Shown: one piece after another, positions 7,586 through 14,426 of the stretch
How positions within the stretch are numbered: the stretch's first letter is position 1
How the letters are laid out: every line of letters begins with the position of its first letter
Assembly: GCA_036397065.1 (NCBI GenBank)
Contig: DASWJP010000122.1
Location: forward strand, 1-26,396
DNA: 26,396 nt
Source of the DNA: JAJFGI01 sp036397065
Lineage (GTDB): Bacteria; Pseudomonadota; Alphaproteobacteria; Kiloniellales; J153
Direction of reading: 5' to 3'
Notes under the pieces: model-generated
Told to the model about the DNA's origin: nothing
Databases searched by the model: none
The model's input: only the letters and a program-made list of their open reading frames with translations
Made by a program: the position numbers and the translations under genes

Positions 7586-7614
7586 ATGAGTTACATCACA
7601 CTGTAGTAACTCAT
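7586..7614. promoter_or_regulatory. Palindrome in the leader of the H1-like gene
   Basis: A perfect inverted repeat with 9-bp arms (ATGAGTTAC at 7586-7594, GTAACTCAT at 7606-7614) around an 11-base spacer. It lies between the proposed promoter (7652-7679) and the start codon at 7509. It could be an operator for a dimeric regulator or an RNA hairpin in the leader. There is no T run that would make it a terminator. Confidence 0.5.
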
Positions 7615-7651
7615 CAGACACCGGCTACCATATATCGTGCGTAGCGATTCG

Positions 7652-7679
7652 CTTATACAGGCATTGCAGAATCGCGCAA
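7652..7679 (-). promoter_or_regulatory. Predicted promoter of the H1-like gene
   Basis: On the minus strand TTGCGC (7674-7679) and TATAAG (7652-7657) are separated by 16 bases, a fair match to a housekeeping -35/-10 pair. Transcription would start near 7645, giving a leader of about 135 bases that contains the 9-bp-arm palindrome. Assigned by eye only. Confidence 0.4.
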
Positions 7680-7761
7680 GCGGAAAATGTAATTCTTTTG
7701 TTCGGCGCGCGCATGGGATTCGCTTCGCGTGATATTCCTGCATCTGTGCGGACGTACCGGC

Positions 7762-7890
7762 ATGACGATTCAACAGCCTATTTTGCTTCCGATTCGATTC
7801 ATCACCGACGCAGGTAACGCGACCAAAGGCGCAGGCGAAACCGCCGGCAACAAACAGCCAAAGGCGAAGACTCGGGACGGCTCGGATTGA
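7762..7890 (+). CDS. Candidate small open reading frame, 42 residues
   Basis: In the sparse region upstream of the second lipoprotein gene, an ATG at 7762 opens a 42-codon frame. It begins MTIQQPILLPIRFITDAGN and ends in a hydrophilic Gly/Lys-rich tail before TGA at 7888-7890. The tail composition looks coding-like. However, no good ribosome-binding site precedes the ATG, and I recognise no family. It could equally be a gene remnant or chance. Confidence 0.2.
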   Translation: MTIQQPILLPIRFITDAGNATKGAGETAGNKQPKAKTRDGSD

Positions 7891-8163
7891 CTACGCAGGC
7901 AGTAACGACTCCATCTTCATCCATACCCGCCCTGGTTCATGCCCACCGTCTTCCATGCCAACCTGTGCGACAACAGCACCCATCGCGGACGAGCCTTTGC
8001 CCGCGGCCGCACCGTCCCCACCGGTCGAGGTCTAACGCTTGAGTCGATCGCTGGATGTCAGGAGTCGCTGGCCTTGTTAGCTTGTCCCCTCAGCCCGTCG
8101 TCCGTACACTTGAAGGCACTGGGCCCGCCATCGAGGCTGGCTGTAATCAAGAAGAGGCTTGAT

Positions 8164-8535
8164 ATGAATCCAATAAAGATCGCCGCCGCCGGATTGGCGA
8201 CGGCCCTGGTTCTGGCGGCGTGCGGCGAGACCAAATCCGAAAAAGCTGAGATCGTCACCTGCAAGAAGGTGGCCCAGCTGGCCCTGCACAATCCGGAAAC
8301 CCTGACCTTCCTCAGCGAAAGATTGGAGGAAACCAGTGAGGGCGACGAAGTCTTCCTGGAGGTCGAATTCAAGAATGGCGGGGCGTCCGGTCAAGTCTGG
8401 GACAAGTGCTGGTTCGCCGGCTATGGCGACAAGAAGCGGCTCAAGTCATTTTCGACCCGCGATAGCCAGACCGCCGAATTCCAAGCCATCCCGGACGAGG
8501 AACTGGCCGCCATTCAGGACCAGATCGCCCAATAG
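8164..8535 (+). CDS. Small hypothetical lipoprotein
   Basis: A 123-residue protein with a lipoprotein signal: MNPIK, a hydrophobic stretch, then the lipobox LVLAAC with the lipidated Cys at about residue 20. The mature part is hydrophilic and charged, with Cys in VTCKK and DKCWF that could pair in a disulfide. No domain was recognised. The ATG at 8164 follows GAAGAGG by six bases, which settles the start; the frame is open further upstream without a ribosome site. A 7-bp hairpin follows the stop. Cell-envelope location is inferred and function is unknown. Confidence 0.75.
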   Translation: MNPIKIAAAGLATALVLAACGETKSEKAEIVTCKKVAQLALHNPETLTFLSERLEETSEGDEVFLEVEFKNGGASGQVWDKCWFAGYGDKKRLKSFSTRDSQTAEFQAIPDEELAAIQDQIAQ

Positions 8536-8562
8536 TGGCCATATATGCCGCGTTTTGGGCGG

Positions 8563-8579
8563 CCGATCCCGTGGATCGG
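8563..8579 (+). terminator. Hairpin after lipoprotein gene, possible weak terminator
   Basis: A perfect 7-bp stem (CCGATCC / GGATCGG) with a three-base loop lies 27 bases after the lipoprotein stop. It is not followed by a T run, so it may be a 3'-end stabiliser or Rho-associated element rather than a true intrinsic terminator. Confidence 0.3.
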
Positions 8580-8650
8580 ATGGAATACAGACGTGATCGG
8601 GCGCCCAAGGCCGCATCCCGAATCTGGCAGCCGGCACAATTAAGACTCTG

Positions 8651-8664
8651 TTATGGCACCATAA
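8651..8664. promoter_or_regulatory. Short palindrome upstream of the GNAT gene
   Basis: TTATGG (8651-8656) and CCATAA (8659-8664) form a perfect inverted repeat with a two-base spacer, about 53 bases before the acetyltransferase start. Position and symmetry suit an operator overlapping the promoter. The regulator is unknown. Confidence 0.35.
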
Positions 8665-8716
8665 GCGTGGTAAAGATCATCAGGTTAGGTGGACTTGGGG
8701 GAGGAAGGGAAGCGCC

Positions 8717-9355
8717 ATGATCTCCGATACTCGGAGGCGCATGAACGGGACCAAAAGCTCATTGGGCCGGTGGCCCAAGATATCGAACCAGCCGGCCATG
8801 GTGGTCAAAGTGGCCCAGGATTCGGAAGAGCTAATGAAGGTCTTCGCGGTGCGCGCAGCCGTGTACATGGGCGAGCAAGGCAGCCCCTATGCGGAAGAAT
8901 TCGACGGCAACGACTATACGGCGACCCATGTTCTCGGCATGGTGGGTGACGAGCCCGCCGCCGCCATGCGCATCCGCTATTTTGCCGACTTCGTTAAGAT
9001 CGAGCGCATGGCCGTCCTGAAGACCTACCGGAAGTCCGGCATCACCCCGGACGTGATCAATTTCACGATCGACCTGTGCCGCCGGAAGGGCTACCGCAAG
9101 ATCTATGGCCACTCGCAGGAGCGCCTAGTTCCGTACTGGGAACGGCACGGCTTCAAGTCGATGAACCGGCCGGAGTTCATATTCTCCGACCACCGCTATG
9201 TCGAGATCGAGCGCAATCTCGAACCCGATCCGGACCACATCTCCATTCAAAGCGGCCCGATGGTCATCATCCGGCCGGAGGGCGAATGGCATAAGCCCGG
9301 GGTCATGGACCGGTCTGCCACCCGGCCGCCGACTAATCCGACCGGGGACCAATGA
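8717..9355 (+). CDS. GNAT family N-acetyltransferase
   Basis: A 212-residue protein with a GNAT fold between about residues 25 and 155. The strand-helix start EELMKVFAVRAAVYMGEQG is followed by the central strand AAAMRIRYFADFVKIERMAVLKTYR. The acetyl-CoA-binding turn reads YRKSGI instead of the usual R/Q-x-x-G-x-G/A. Then come the helix DVINFTIDLCRRKGYRKIYG and the late motif LVPYWERHGF. A 60-residue C-terminal tail (from about RNLEPDPDHIS) is not part of the GNAT core. The ATG at 8717 has a strong AGGAAGGGAAG upstream. Substrate unknown. It converges with the DUF1207-type gene. Confidence 0.8.
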   Translation: MISDTRRRMNGTKSSLGRWPKISNQPAMVVKVAQDSEELMKVFAVRAAVYMGEQGSPYAEEFDGNDYTATHVLGMVGDEPAAAMRIRYFADFVKIERMAVLKTYRKSGITPDVINFTIDLCRRKGYRKIYGHSQERLVPYWERHGFKSMNRPEFIFSDHRYVEIERNLEPDPDHISIQSGPMVIIRPEGEWHKPGVMDRSATRPPTNPTGDQ

Positions 9356-9383
9356 AAGCCTGTTAGGCGCCGGGAGCCCCCGT

Positions 9384-9411
9384 GCGCCGATCGTTCCGCG
9401 CCGATCGTTCC
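9384..9411. repeat. 14-bp perfect tandem duplication
   Basis: The unit GCGCCGATCGTTCC occurs twice head to tail (9384-9397, 9398-9411) in the 98-base gap between two converging genes. It looks like a recent slippage duplication with no evident role. Confidence 0.7.
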
Positions 9412-9453
9412 GCCGGGGCACGCCGCTGCTCGAAAGTTCTGGCTCTGAATTTC

Positions 9454-10617
9454 TCAGAAATAGACGTGCGTGCCGAGGCCGATGTACTCCAGCGTCCGGT
9501 CGTAAAACTGGCCGTTCGGATTGCGCCCGTTGAAGTATTCGAGCATGAGCTGAACCCGCTGGCTGACCTCGTCCGGACTTTCGAATTGGAAGCCGGCGCG
9601 CAGGGACACGTCTGACTGCCAGTCGCTTTCCTCGCGATTCTGCCAGTCGATCGCGGCCACCGGCCGCAGCAAGCCGTCGCCGATCGTGTAGGGGGCCAGG
9701 TACTCCAGCCCGATCTGCGTGGACAGCCGGTCCAGATCCGCCGGTTCCCGGTGCAACAGGACACCGCCACCCCCATAAACCCGCAGGCCATAGCCGATGT
9801 CATAGGACAGCTTCAGATCGGTGGCTTCGTAGCTGAGGTTCACCCGATCGATCCGGTTGCGCAGCAGGAACTCGTCGCCCAGGTGCGAGCTTTGATGATA
9901 GACCCGGAGCATGGCCGAAAAATCGCCGCGCCGATAGCTCAGCGGTATGCCGACCCAATAGTCGGCATTGACCAAGTCCAACGACTCCGCCTCCAGGTCG
10001 AACAGGCCGAAGACGGCCGCTTGGAAATCGATCTGCCAGCGCCCCTCGAACGGCGCCGGGCCGCGCAGCAGGCCGAACGTCTCGCCGAAGCTGACCGAGC
10101 CGCCGTTGCTGATTTCTTCATCGTCGATGAAATACTGATACGCCGCCGAGAAATGGGCCCAGCGCGGATCGGCGATCAAGGGCGCGAACAGGCCGCCGCG
10201 CGGCAATACCTCGATCCCGCTTCTGCCGGCATCGTCGGCGGCCACCACTAGTTTTTCCGCCTGGGCCGGCGGCGGTTCGTCGGGAACCGATTCAACGACC
10301 GTATCGGCAGGCCCCTCCGGCGCGACGCTTGGCGGCCCGCCATCGGTGACCCGGACCACCCGGACACCGCGGATGCGGGCCAGGATCGAGGCGATCTTAT
10401 CCTGCTGCGCCTCGCTCAACGTGCCCGCATAGACAGTCACCACGCCGACATTGACGTCAAAGGCCGGGTCGGAAATCTGGAACTCGCGCTCCAGGACGGC
10501 GGCGACATATCCGGCGATGTAGGCATCGTCGGGGACCGGCGCGGTCGCCGCCAGGGCGAGGCGGCATGACAGCATCGCCATGCCAAGAATCACGGCGGCC
10601 CTATAGGCCAGTTTCAT
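9454..10617 (-). CDS. DUF1207-type outer-membrane protein with N-terminal BON-like domain
   Basis: A 387-residue exported protein. A signal peptide (MKLAYRAAVILGMAML... ending LALAA) is followed by a BON-like stretch (about residues 32-90: DAYIAGYVAAVLEREF to IRGVRVVRV). A Pro/Glu-rich linker follows, then a DUF1207-like domain from about residue 140. Recognisable pieces of that domain are APLIADPRWAHFSAAYQ, DLVNADYWVGIPLSYRRG, YHQSSHLGDEFLLRNR and the YGGGGVLL stretch. Alternating aromatic strands and the terminal Phe (THVYF) fit an outer-membrane beta-barrel. The ATG at 10615-10617 follows GGAGAGG. The role is unknown; BON domains often contact membranes or phospholipids. The combination is the unusual point. 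Confidence 0.8.
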   Translation of the reverse strand: MKLAYRAAVILGMAMLSCRLALAATAPVPDDAYIAGYVAAVLEREFQISDPAFDVNVGVVTVYAGTLSEAQQDKIASILARIRGVRVVRVTDGGPPSVAPEGPADTVVESVPDEPPPAQAEKLVVAADDAGRSGIEVLPRGGLFAPLIADPRWAHFSAAYQYFIDDEEISNGGSVSFGETFGLLRGPAPFEGRWQIDFQAAVFGLFDLEAESLDLVNADYWVGIPLSYRRGDFSAMLRVYHQSSHLGDEFLLRNRIDRVNLSYEATDLKLSYDIGYGLRVYGGGGVLLHREPADLDRLSTQIGLEYLAPYTIGDGLLRPVAAIDWQNREESDWQSDVSLRAGFQFESPDEVSQRVQLMLEYFNGRNPNGQFYDRTLEYIGLGTHVYF

Positions 10618-10755
10618 AAGGGCCTCTCCCACGAAATAAATAACGCGTGCAACCGGACCCAAATGTGACGCGGGCACCCAACCTTGTTTAAGAAGCAAAT
10701 GAGGGGAAACTATGGCGGTCGGTGATACGCGCCCGGTCCAACCGCCGGTTTGCCT

Positions 10756-10831
10756 TGGCGTCCCCTAGGGGAGTCGAACCCCTGTTTCCGCCGTGAGAGG
10801 GCGGCGTCCTGGGCCACTAGACGAAGGGGAC
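10756..10831 (-). tRNA. tRNA-Glu (anticodon CTC)
   Basis: A 76-base cloverleaf on the minus strand, with acceptor GTCCCCT/AGGGGAC, discriminator G and an encoded CCA at 10756-10758. The anticodon stem CCGCC/GGCGG carries the loop CTCTCAC, giving anticodon CTC, which reads GAG. The T arm contains GGTTCGACTCC. The sequence closely matches bacterial tRNA-Glu. Confidence 0.97.
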
Positions 10832-10854
10832 CTCGCGGTAGCCAGAGCGACCAT

Positions 10855-10883
10855 GACATAGCCAAACCCCGGGGTCCTGGCAA
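10855..10883 (-). promoter_or_regulatory. Predicted promoter of tRNA-Glu
   Basis: On the minus strand TTGCCA (10878-10883) and TATGTC (10855-10860) are spaced by 17 bases. The tRNA begins 23 bases after the -10, leaving a leader of about 16 bases. Confidence 0.5.
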
Positions 10884-10973
10884 GGGGTTCAGGTGGAGCG
10901 GGCGGCTAACTACCCGATGGCTGGTGGAGGCATGTTGCCGATACGCGGCTGTTTTACGGTGCGCCCTCGGCCC

Positions 10974-12005
10974 CTACCCGGCCAAACTGGCTGCCGCCGA
11001 GACGAAGGCCGCCACGTCCTTGGGGTCGGTTTCGAAGGAGGTCACCAGGCGCACCTCGCACGCCGCCGGCGCGCCCCAGCGATAGAAGACAAATCCCTTC
11101 GCCTGCAGGCCGGCGATCATCGCCTCGGGCATGCGGGCGAAAATCTCGTTGGCCTCGACCGGATGGCACAAGCCGACGCCGGATATTTTGCCGAGGCCGG
11201 ACGCCAATTGCCCCGCCATGGCGTTGGCATGACGGGCATTGCGCAGCCACAGGTCGTCGCGCAGGTACGCCTCGATCTGCGCCGACAGAAACCGCATCTT
11301 CGAGAACAGATGGCCGCCACGCTTACGCCGGTAGGCGAACGTGTCCGCCAGCGCCGGCTTGAACAGGACCACCGCTTCGGCGCCCAGGGCACCGTTCTTG
11401 GTGGCGCCGAAGGACAAGGCATCGACACCGGATTTCCAGGTCAGCTCCGCCGGGCTGTGATTGCCGGCGACCAGCGCATTGGCGAAGCGCGCACCGTCCA
11501 TGTGCAAGCCCAGGCCGTTGGCCCGCGCCACCTCCGACAGGGCGGCGATCTCCGCCGGCGAGTAGATGGTGCCCGCCTCGCTGGCCTGGGTGATGCTCAC
11601 CGCCGCCGGCTGCACGGCATGCACATTGCCGGCGCCCTCGATGGCGGCGCTCAGGGTTTGCGCATCGAACTTGCCATGCGCCCCGGCCAGCGGCACCAGC
11701 TTGGCACCGCCGGTGTAGAACTCCGGCGCGCCGCATTCGTCCACGTGAATGTGCGCCAGCTCATGGCAATAGACGGCCCCATACGGCGGCACCATGACCG
11801 ACAGAGATAGTGAATTGGCCGCCGTGCCGGTGGCCACGGGAAACACCGTCACTTCGGTCTCGAACACCTCGGCCAGCCGCGCCGAGACGCGCTGTGTGAT
11901 CGCATCCGCGCCATAGGGCATGGCCGGGCCGCTGTTGGCCTCGACCAGGGCCTGCAGGATCTCCGGCGCCACGCCGCTGGCATTGTCGGACGTGAAGCTT
12001 ACCAT
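10974..12005 (-). CDS. ltaE: Low-specificity L-threonine aldolase
   Basis: A 343-residue pyridoxal-phosphate enzyme of the threonine aldolase/beta-eliminating lyase family, at the usual length. It splits L-threonine or allo-threonine into glycine and acetaldehyde. Visible features are the N-terminal FTSDNASGVAPEIL and the cofactor-phosphate site ATGTAANSL (58-66). HMDGAR (Asp170, pairing with the pyridine nitrogen) and SFGATKNGA with Lys203 as the Schiff-base lysine follow. The start at 12003-12005 has AAGGA seven bases upstream. It is followed on the left by the tRNA-Glu gene on the same strand. It may share a transcript with the small membrane protein upstream (34-base gap). Glycine/serine metabolism links it loosely to serA and serC nearby. 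Confidence 0.92.
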   Translation of the reverse strand: MVSFTSDNASGVAPEILQALVEANSGPAMPYGADAITQRVSARLAEVFETEVTVFPVATGTAANSLSLSVMVPPYGAVYCHELAHIHVDECGAPEFYTGGAKLVPLAGAHGKFDAQTLSAAIEGAGNVHAVQPAAVSITQASEAGTIYSPAEIAALSEVARANGLGLHMDGARFANALVAGNHSPAELTWKSGVDALSFGATKNGALGAEAVVLFKPALADTFAYRRKRGGHLFSKMRFLSAQIEAYLRDDLWLRNARHANAMAGQLASGLGKISGVGLCHPVEANEIFARMPEAMIAGLQAKGFVFYRWGAPAACEVRLVTSFETDPKDVAAFVSAAASLAG

Positions 12006-12039
12006 CGGCGGGTCCTTATCCGGGTCAATCGGGTTGCGA

Positions 12040-12330
12040 TCATGGCGCTTCTTTTATGCTCACGCGGCCGCGTTCCTGGCCGCTCTCCGAGTCCACCAGG
12101 ATCACCTGCTGGCAGCCCCGCTCAGCCGGTCCCTCGACGCGCAGCACCAGGATGCCCTCGCTGACCTGCGCTTGGGCAACCACGCAGCCCGGCGGCAGCA
12201 GCACCTCCGCATTGCCGAAGCCGCCGGCGGCGCGGTCCGGCAGGCCGCCAATCACCGCATAGGCCAGCAAGCCAATGCCGGCGGCGATGAGAATACCCAT
12301 GAAAACCACGAGAGCCTTGAGCGCGGCCAT
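12040..12330 (-). CDS. Small single-pass membrane protein, DUF6476-like
   Basis: A 96-residue protein with one N-terminal membrane helix (MAALKALVVFMGILIAAGIG onward), then a hydrophilic domain with two Cys (PPGCVVAQ and AERGCQQV). The layout and position next to rluD match what I know as DUF6476 in alphaproteobacteria; this is recollection, not a search. The ATG at 12328-12330 is preferred because AGGA lies eight bases upstream; an ATG three codons earlier is possible. It is divergent from rluD across 47 bases and precedes the threonine aldolase on the same strand. Function unknown. Confidence 0.7.
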   Translation of the reverse strand: MAALKALVVFMGILIAAGIGLLAYAVIGGLPDRAAGGFGNAEVLLPPGCVVAQAQVSEGILVLRVEGPAERGCQQVILVDSESGQERGRVSIKEAP

Positions 12331-12377
12331 GTTATGCATCCTGTCGTTTCAGAGTCCGGCGAAAGGACCACAAGCGC

Positions 12378-13358
12378 GTGCCCACGGACGCGGCCAAAAC
12401 CCACCGGATCGCCGCCGACGACGCAGCGGCGGGAGAGCGCCTGGACCGCCTGCTGGCGGCCCGGCTGCCCGAGTTGTCGCGCAGCCGCCTCAAGGCTCTC
12501 ATCATCGCCGGCCAGGTCACGGCCGCGGGCCAGACGATAGTTGAGCCCTCGTACCGGGTCAAACCCGGTCAAACTTTCGCCATCATCATCCCCGAGGTTA
12601 TCCCGGCACATCTCGAAGGGCAGGACATTGCCCTGGATATCGTCCATGAGGATGCGGATTTGCTGGTACTCGACAAACCGGCGGGCTTGGTGGTGCACCC
12701 GGCCCCGGGGAACCCGGACCGGACCCTGGTCAACGCCTTGATCGCCCATTGCGGGCCGGGATTGCGGGGCATCGGCGGAGTGCGCCGGCCGGGCATCGTG
12801 CACCGCCTGGACAAGGACACCAGCGGCCTGATGGTCGCGGCCAAGACCGAGGCTGCGCACCACGAGCTGTCCCGGCAGTTCGCAGCGCGCGAGATCGAGC
12901 GCGCCTACCTGGCGCTGGTCTGGGGGGTCCCCGAGCCGCGCTCCGGCGAGATCACCGGCAACATCGGCCGCAGTCCCAAAAACCGCAAGAAAATGGCGGT
13001 TCTGCGCCGAGGCGGCAAGGCCGCGGCCACCCGCTACCGAGTGCTGCGCACCCTCGCCGGCGGGCTGGTCAGCCTGGTCGAATGCCGCCTTCTGTCCGGG
13101 CGCACGCACCAGATCCGGGTGCATTTGAGCGAGAAAGGCCACCCGTTGCTCGGCGATCCCCTGTATGGCCGGGCCGGGGGGAGCCGAGCGGCACGCCTGC
13201 CGGCGGCGGCTCAAGCCGCCCTGGCGAGCCTCGGCCGCCAGGCCCTGCATGCCAAGACCTTGGGGTTCCGGCACCCGGTCAGCGCCGAGACCTTCAGATT
13301 CGAAAGCGATTTGCCCCTGGATATAAAGACCTTGATTTCTACTTTAGAAACGCTATAA
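12378..13358 (+). CDS. rluD: 23S rRNA pseudouridine(1911/1915/1917) synthase RluD
   Basis: A 326-residue RluA-family pseudouridine synthase. It modifies helix 69 of 23S rRNA and supports ribosome assembly. An S4 RNA-binding domain (about residues 15-75, GERLDRLLAARLPELSRSRL) precedes the catalytic domain. The active-site motif HRLDKDTSGLMV contains the nucleophile Asp145. LLSGRTHQIRVHL and GDPLYG follow, as in all RluA-type enzymes. Translation starts at the GTG at 12378, preceded by AAGGA at ten bases. The rluD-rpoH order is one I associate with alphaproteobacteria. It is separated from rpoH by 163 bases, in which I see a separate promoter. Confidence 0.95.
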   Translation: MPTDAAKTHRIAADDAAAGERLDRLLAARLPELSRSRLKALIIAGQVTAAGQTIVEPSYRVKPGQTFAIIIPEVIPAHLEGQDIALDIVHEDADLLVLDKPAGLVVHPAPGNPDRTLVNALIAHCGPGLRGIGGVRRPGIVHRLDKDTSGLMVAAKTEAAHHELSRQFAAREIERAYLALVWGVPEPRSGEITGNIGRSPKNRKKMAVLRRGGKAAATRYRVLRTLAGGLVSLVECRLLSGRTHQIRVHLSEKGHPLLGDPLYGRAGGSRAARLPAAAQAALASLGRQALHAKTLGFRHPVSAETFRFESDLPLDIKTLISTLETL

Positions 13359-13359
13359 G

Positions 13360-13384
13360 ATACCATACATGACTAAATTGGTAT
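13360..13384. promoter_or_regulatory. Short inverted repeat upstream of the rpoH promoter
   Basis: ATACCA (13360-13365) and TGGTAT (13379-13384) are complementary across a 13-base AT-rich spacer, directly after rluD and just before the predicted rpoH -35. It may be an operator or an AT-rich upstream element. Confidence 0.3.
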
Positions 13385-13391
13385 GATTTAC

Positions 13392-13420
13392 TTGATTCAC
13401 AGGCAACCGTTCGCTATGAG
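13392..13420 (+). promoter_or_regulatory. Predicted rpoH promoter
   Basis: TTGATT (13392-13397) and TATGAG (13415-13420) are separated by 17 bases. The -35 is preceded by C (CTTGAT), which also resembles the CTTGA core seen at heat-shock promoters, so self-activation by RpoH is possible but unproven. The leader to the ATG at 13522 is about 95 bases. Confidence 0.4.
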
Positions 13421-13521
13421 TTCGTTCTGTGTGAAAGACTTTTGGTAAAGGGCGGCGGGTCACCGGATCAAACCTGGATCAACCCCGGCCCAACGAAACG
13501 AAAATTGTAAGGACAAAGTCT

Positions 13522-14406
13522 ATGCGATCACCCAAGCTGCCGGTCTCGGTTTCCGAAGGGAACCTATCCCGTTACCTCCAGGACATCCGGAAGTTCCCGA
13601 TGCTGGAGCTGAACGAGGAATACATGCTGGCCAAGGCTTGGCGCGAGGCCGGCGACATCGAAGCAGCCCACCGTCTGGTTACCTCGCATCTGCGCCTGGT
13701 GGCGAAGATCGCCATGGGCTATCGCGGCTATGGCCTGCCGGTCTCGGAGCTGATCTCGGAAGGCAACGTCGGCATGATGCAGGCGGTCAAGCGCTTCGAT
13801 CCGGAGCGCGGCTTCCGCCTGGCCACCTATGCCATGTGGTGGATTCGCGCGGCGATTCAGGAATACATCCTGCATTCCTGGTCGCTGGTGAAGATGGGTA
13901 CCACGGCGGCGCAGAAGAAGCTGTTCTTCAATCTGCGCAAGTTGAAAGGGCAGATGCAGGCGATCGACGAAGGCGACTTGGCCCCCGAACAGGTCACCAA
14001 GATCGCCGTAACCTTGAACGTCCCCGAAGCGGATGTGGTGAGCATGAACCGCCGTCTCGCCGCCCCGGACCATTCGCTGAACGCGCCGCTGCGCATCGAC
14101 GGCGACGGCGAGTGGCAGGATTGGTTGGTCGATGATACAGAGACTCAGGAAAATACGCTCGCTGACTCGGAAGAGTTGGGCAAGCGGCGCGAGTTGCTGG
14201 CGGTGGCCATGGAAGCGCTCAACGAGCGCGAACGGCACATCCTGGAGGAGCGGCGTCTGAAGGAGAATCCGACGACCCTTGAGGAACTGTCGCAGGAGTA
14301 CGGCATCAGCCGCGAGCGTGTGCGGCAAATCGAGGTTCGGGCCTTCGAAAAGCTGCAGAAGGCCATCCGCAACGCGGCCATCGAGGATCGTCTGGCGAGC
14401 GCCTGA
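13522..14406 (+). CDS. rpoH: RNA polymerase heat-shock sigma factor RpoH (sigma-32)
   Basis: A 294-residue group 3 sigma factor that directs RNA polymerase to heat-shock promoters. Region 2 is intact (SHLRLVAKIAMGYRGYG, then GFRLATYAMWWIRAAIQEY). The RpoH box QKKLFFNLRK is at residues 131-140 and is diagnostic. Region 4 ends with the helix-turn-helix YGISRERVRQIEVRAFEKL. A run of purines (GTAAGGA) precedes the ATG at 13522. The gene ends 20 bases before the converging small membrane-protein gene, with no clear terminator between. Some alphaproteobacteria have more than one RpoH; whether this one is the main copy cannot be told. Confidence 0.97.
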   Translation: MRSPKLPVSVSEGNLSRYLQDIRKFPMLELNEEYMLAKAWREAGDIEAAHRLVTSHLRLVAKIAMGYRGYGLPVSELISEGNVGMMQAVKRFDPERGFRLATYAMWWIRAAIQEYILHSWSLVKMGTTAAQKKLFFNLRKLKGQMQAIDEGDLAPEQVTKIAVTLNVPEADVVSMNRRLAAPDHSLNAPLRIDGDGEWQDWLVDDTETQENTLADSEELGKRRELLAVAMEALNERERHILEERRLKENPTTLEELSQEYGISRERVRQIEVRAFEKLQKAIRNAAIEDRLASA

Positions 14407-14426
14407 GTGCGCCGCCGGCGTCCTGC

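Larger units (their letters stand above)
7615..8163. other. Sparse intergenic region with no firm gene
   Basis: About 550 bases of lower and mixed GC content. The left third holds the predicted H1-like promoter (minus strand). The middle holds the weak 42-codon candidate at 7762-7890. The right third must contain the promoter of the lipoprotein gene at 8164, but I see no clear -35/-10 pair. No RNA gene, repeat or mobile-element end was recognised. Confidence 0.5.
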
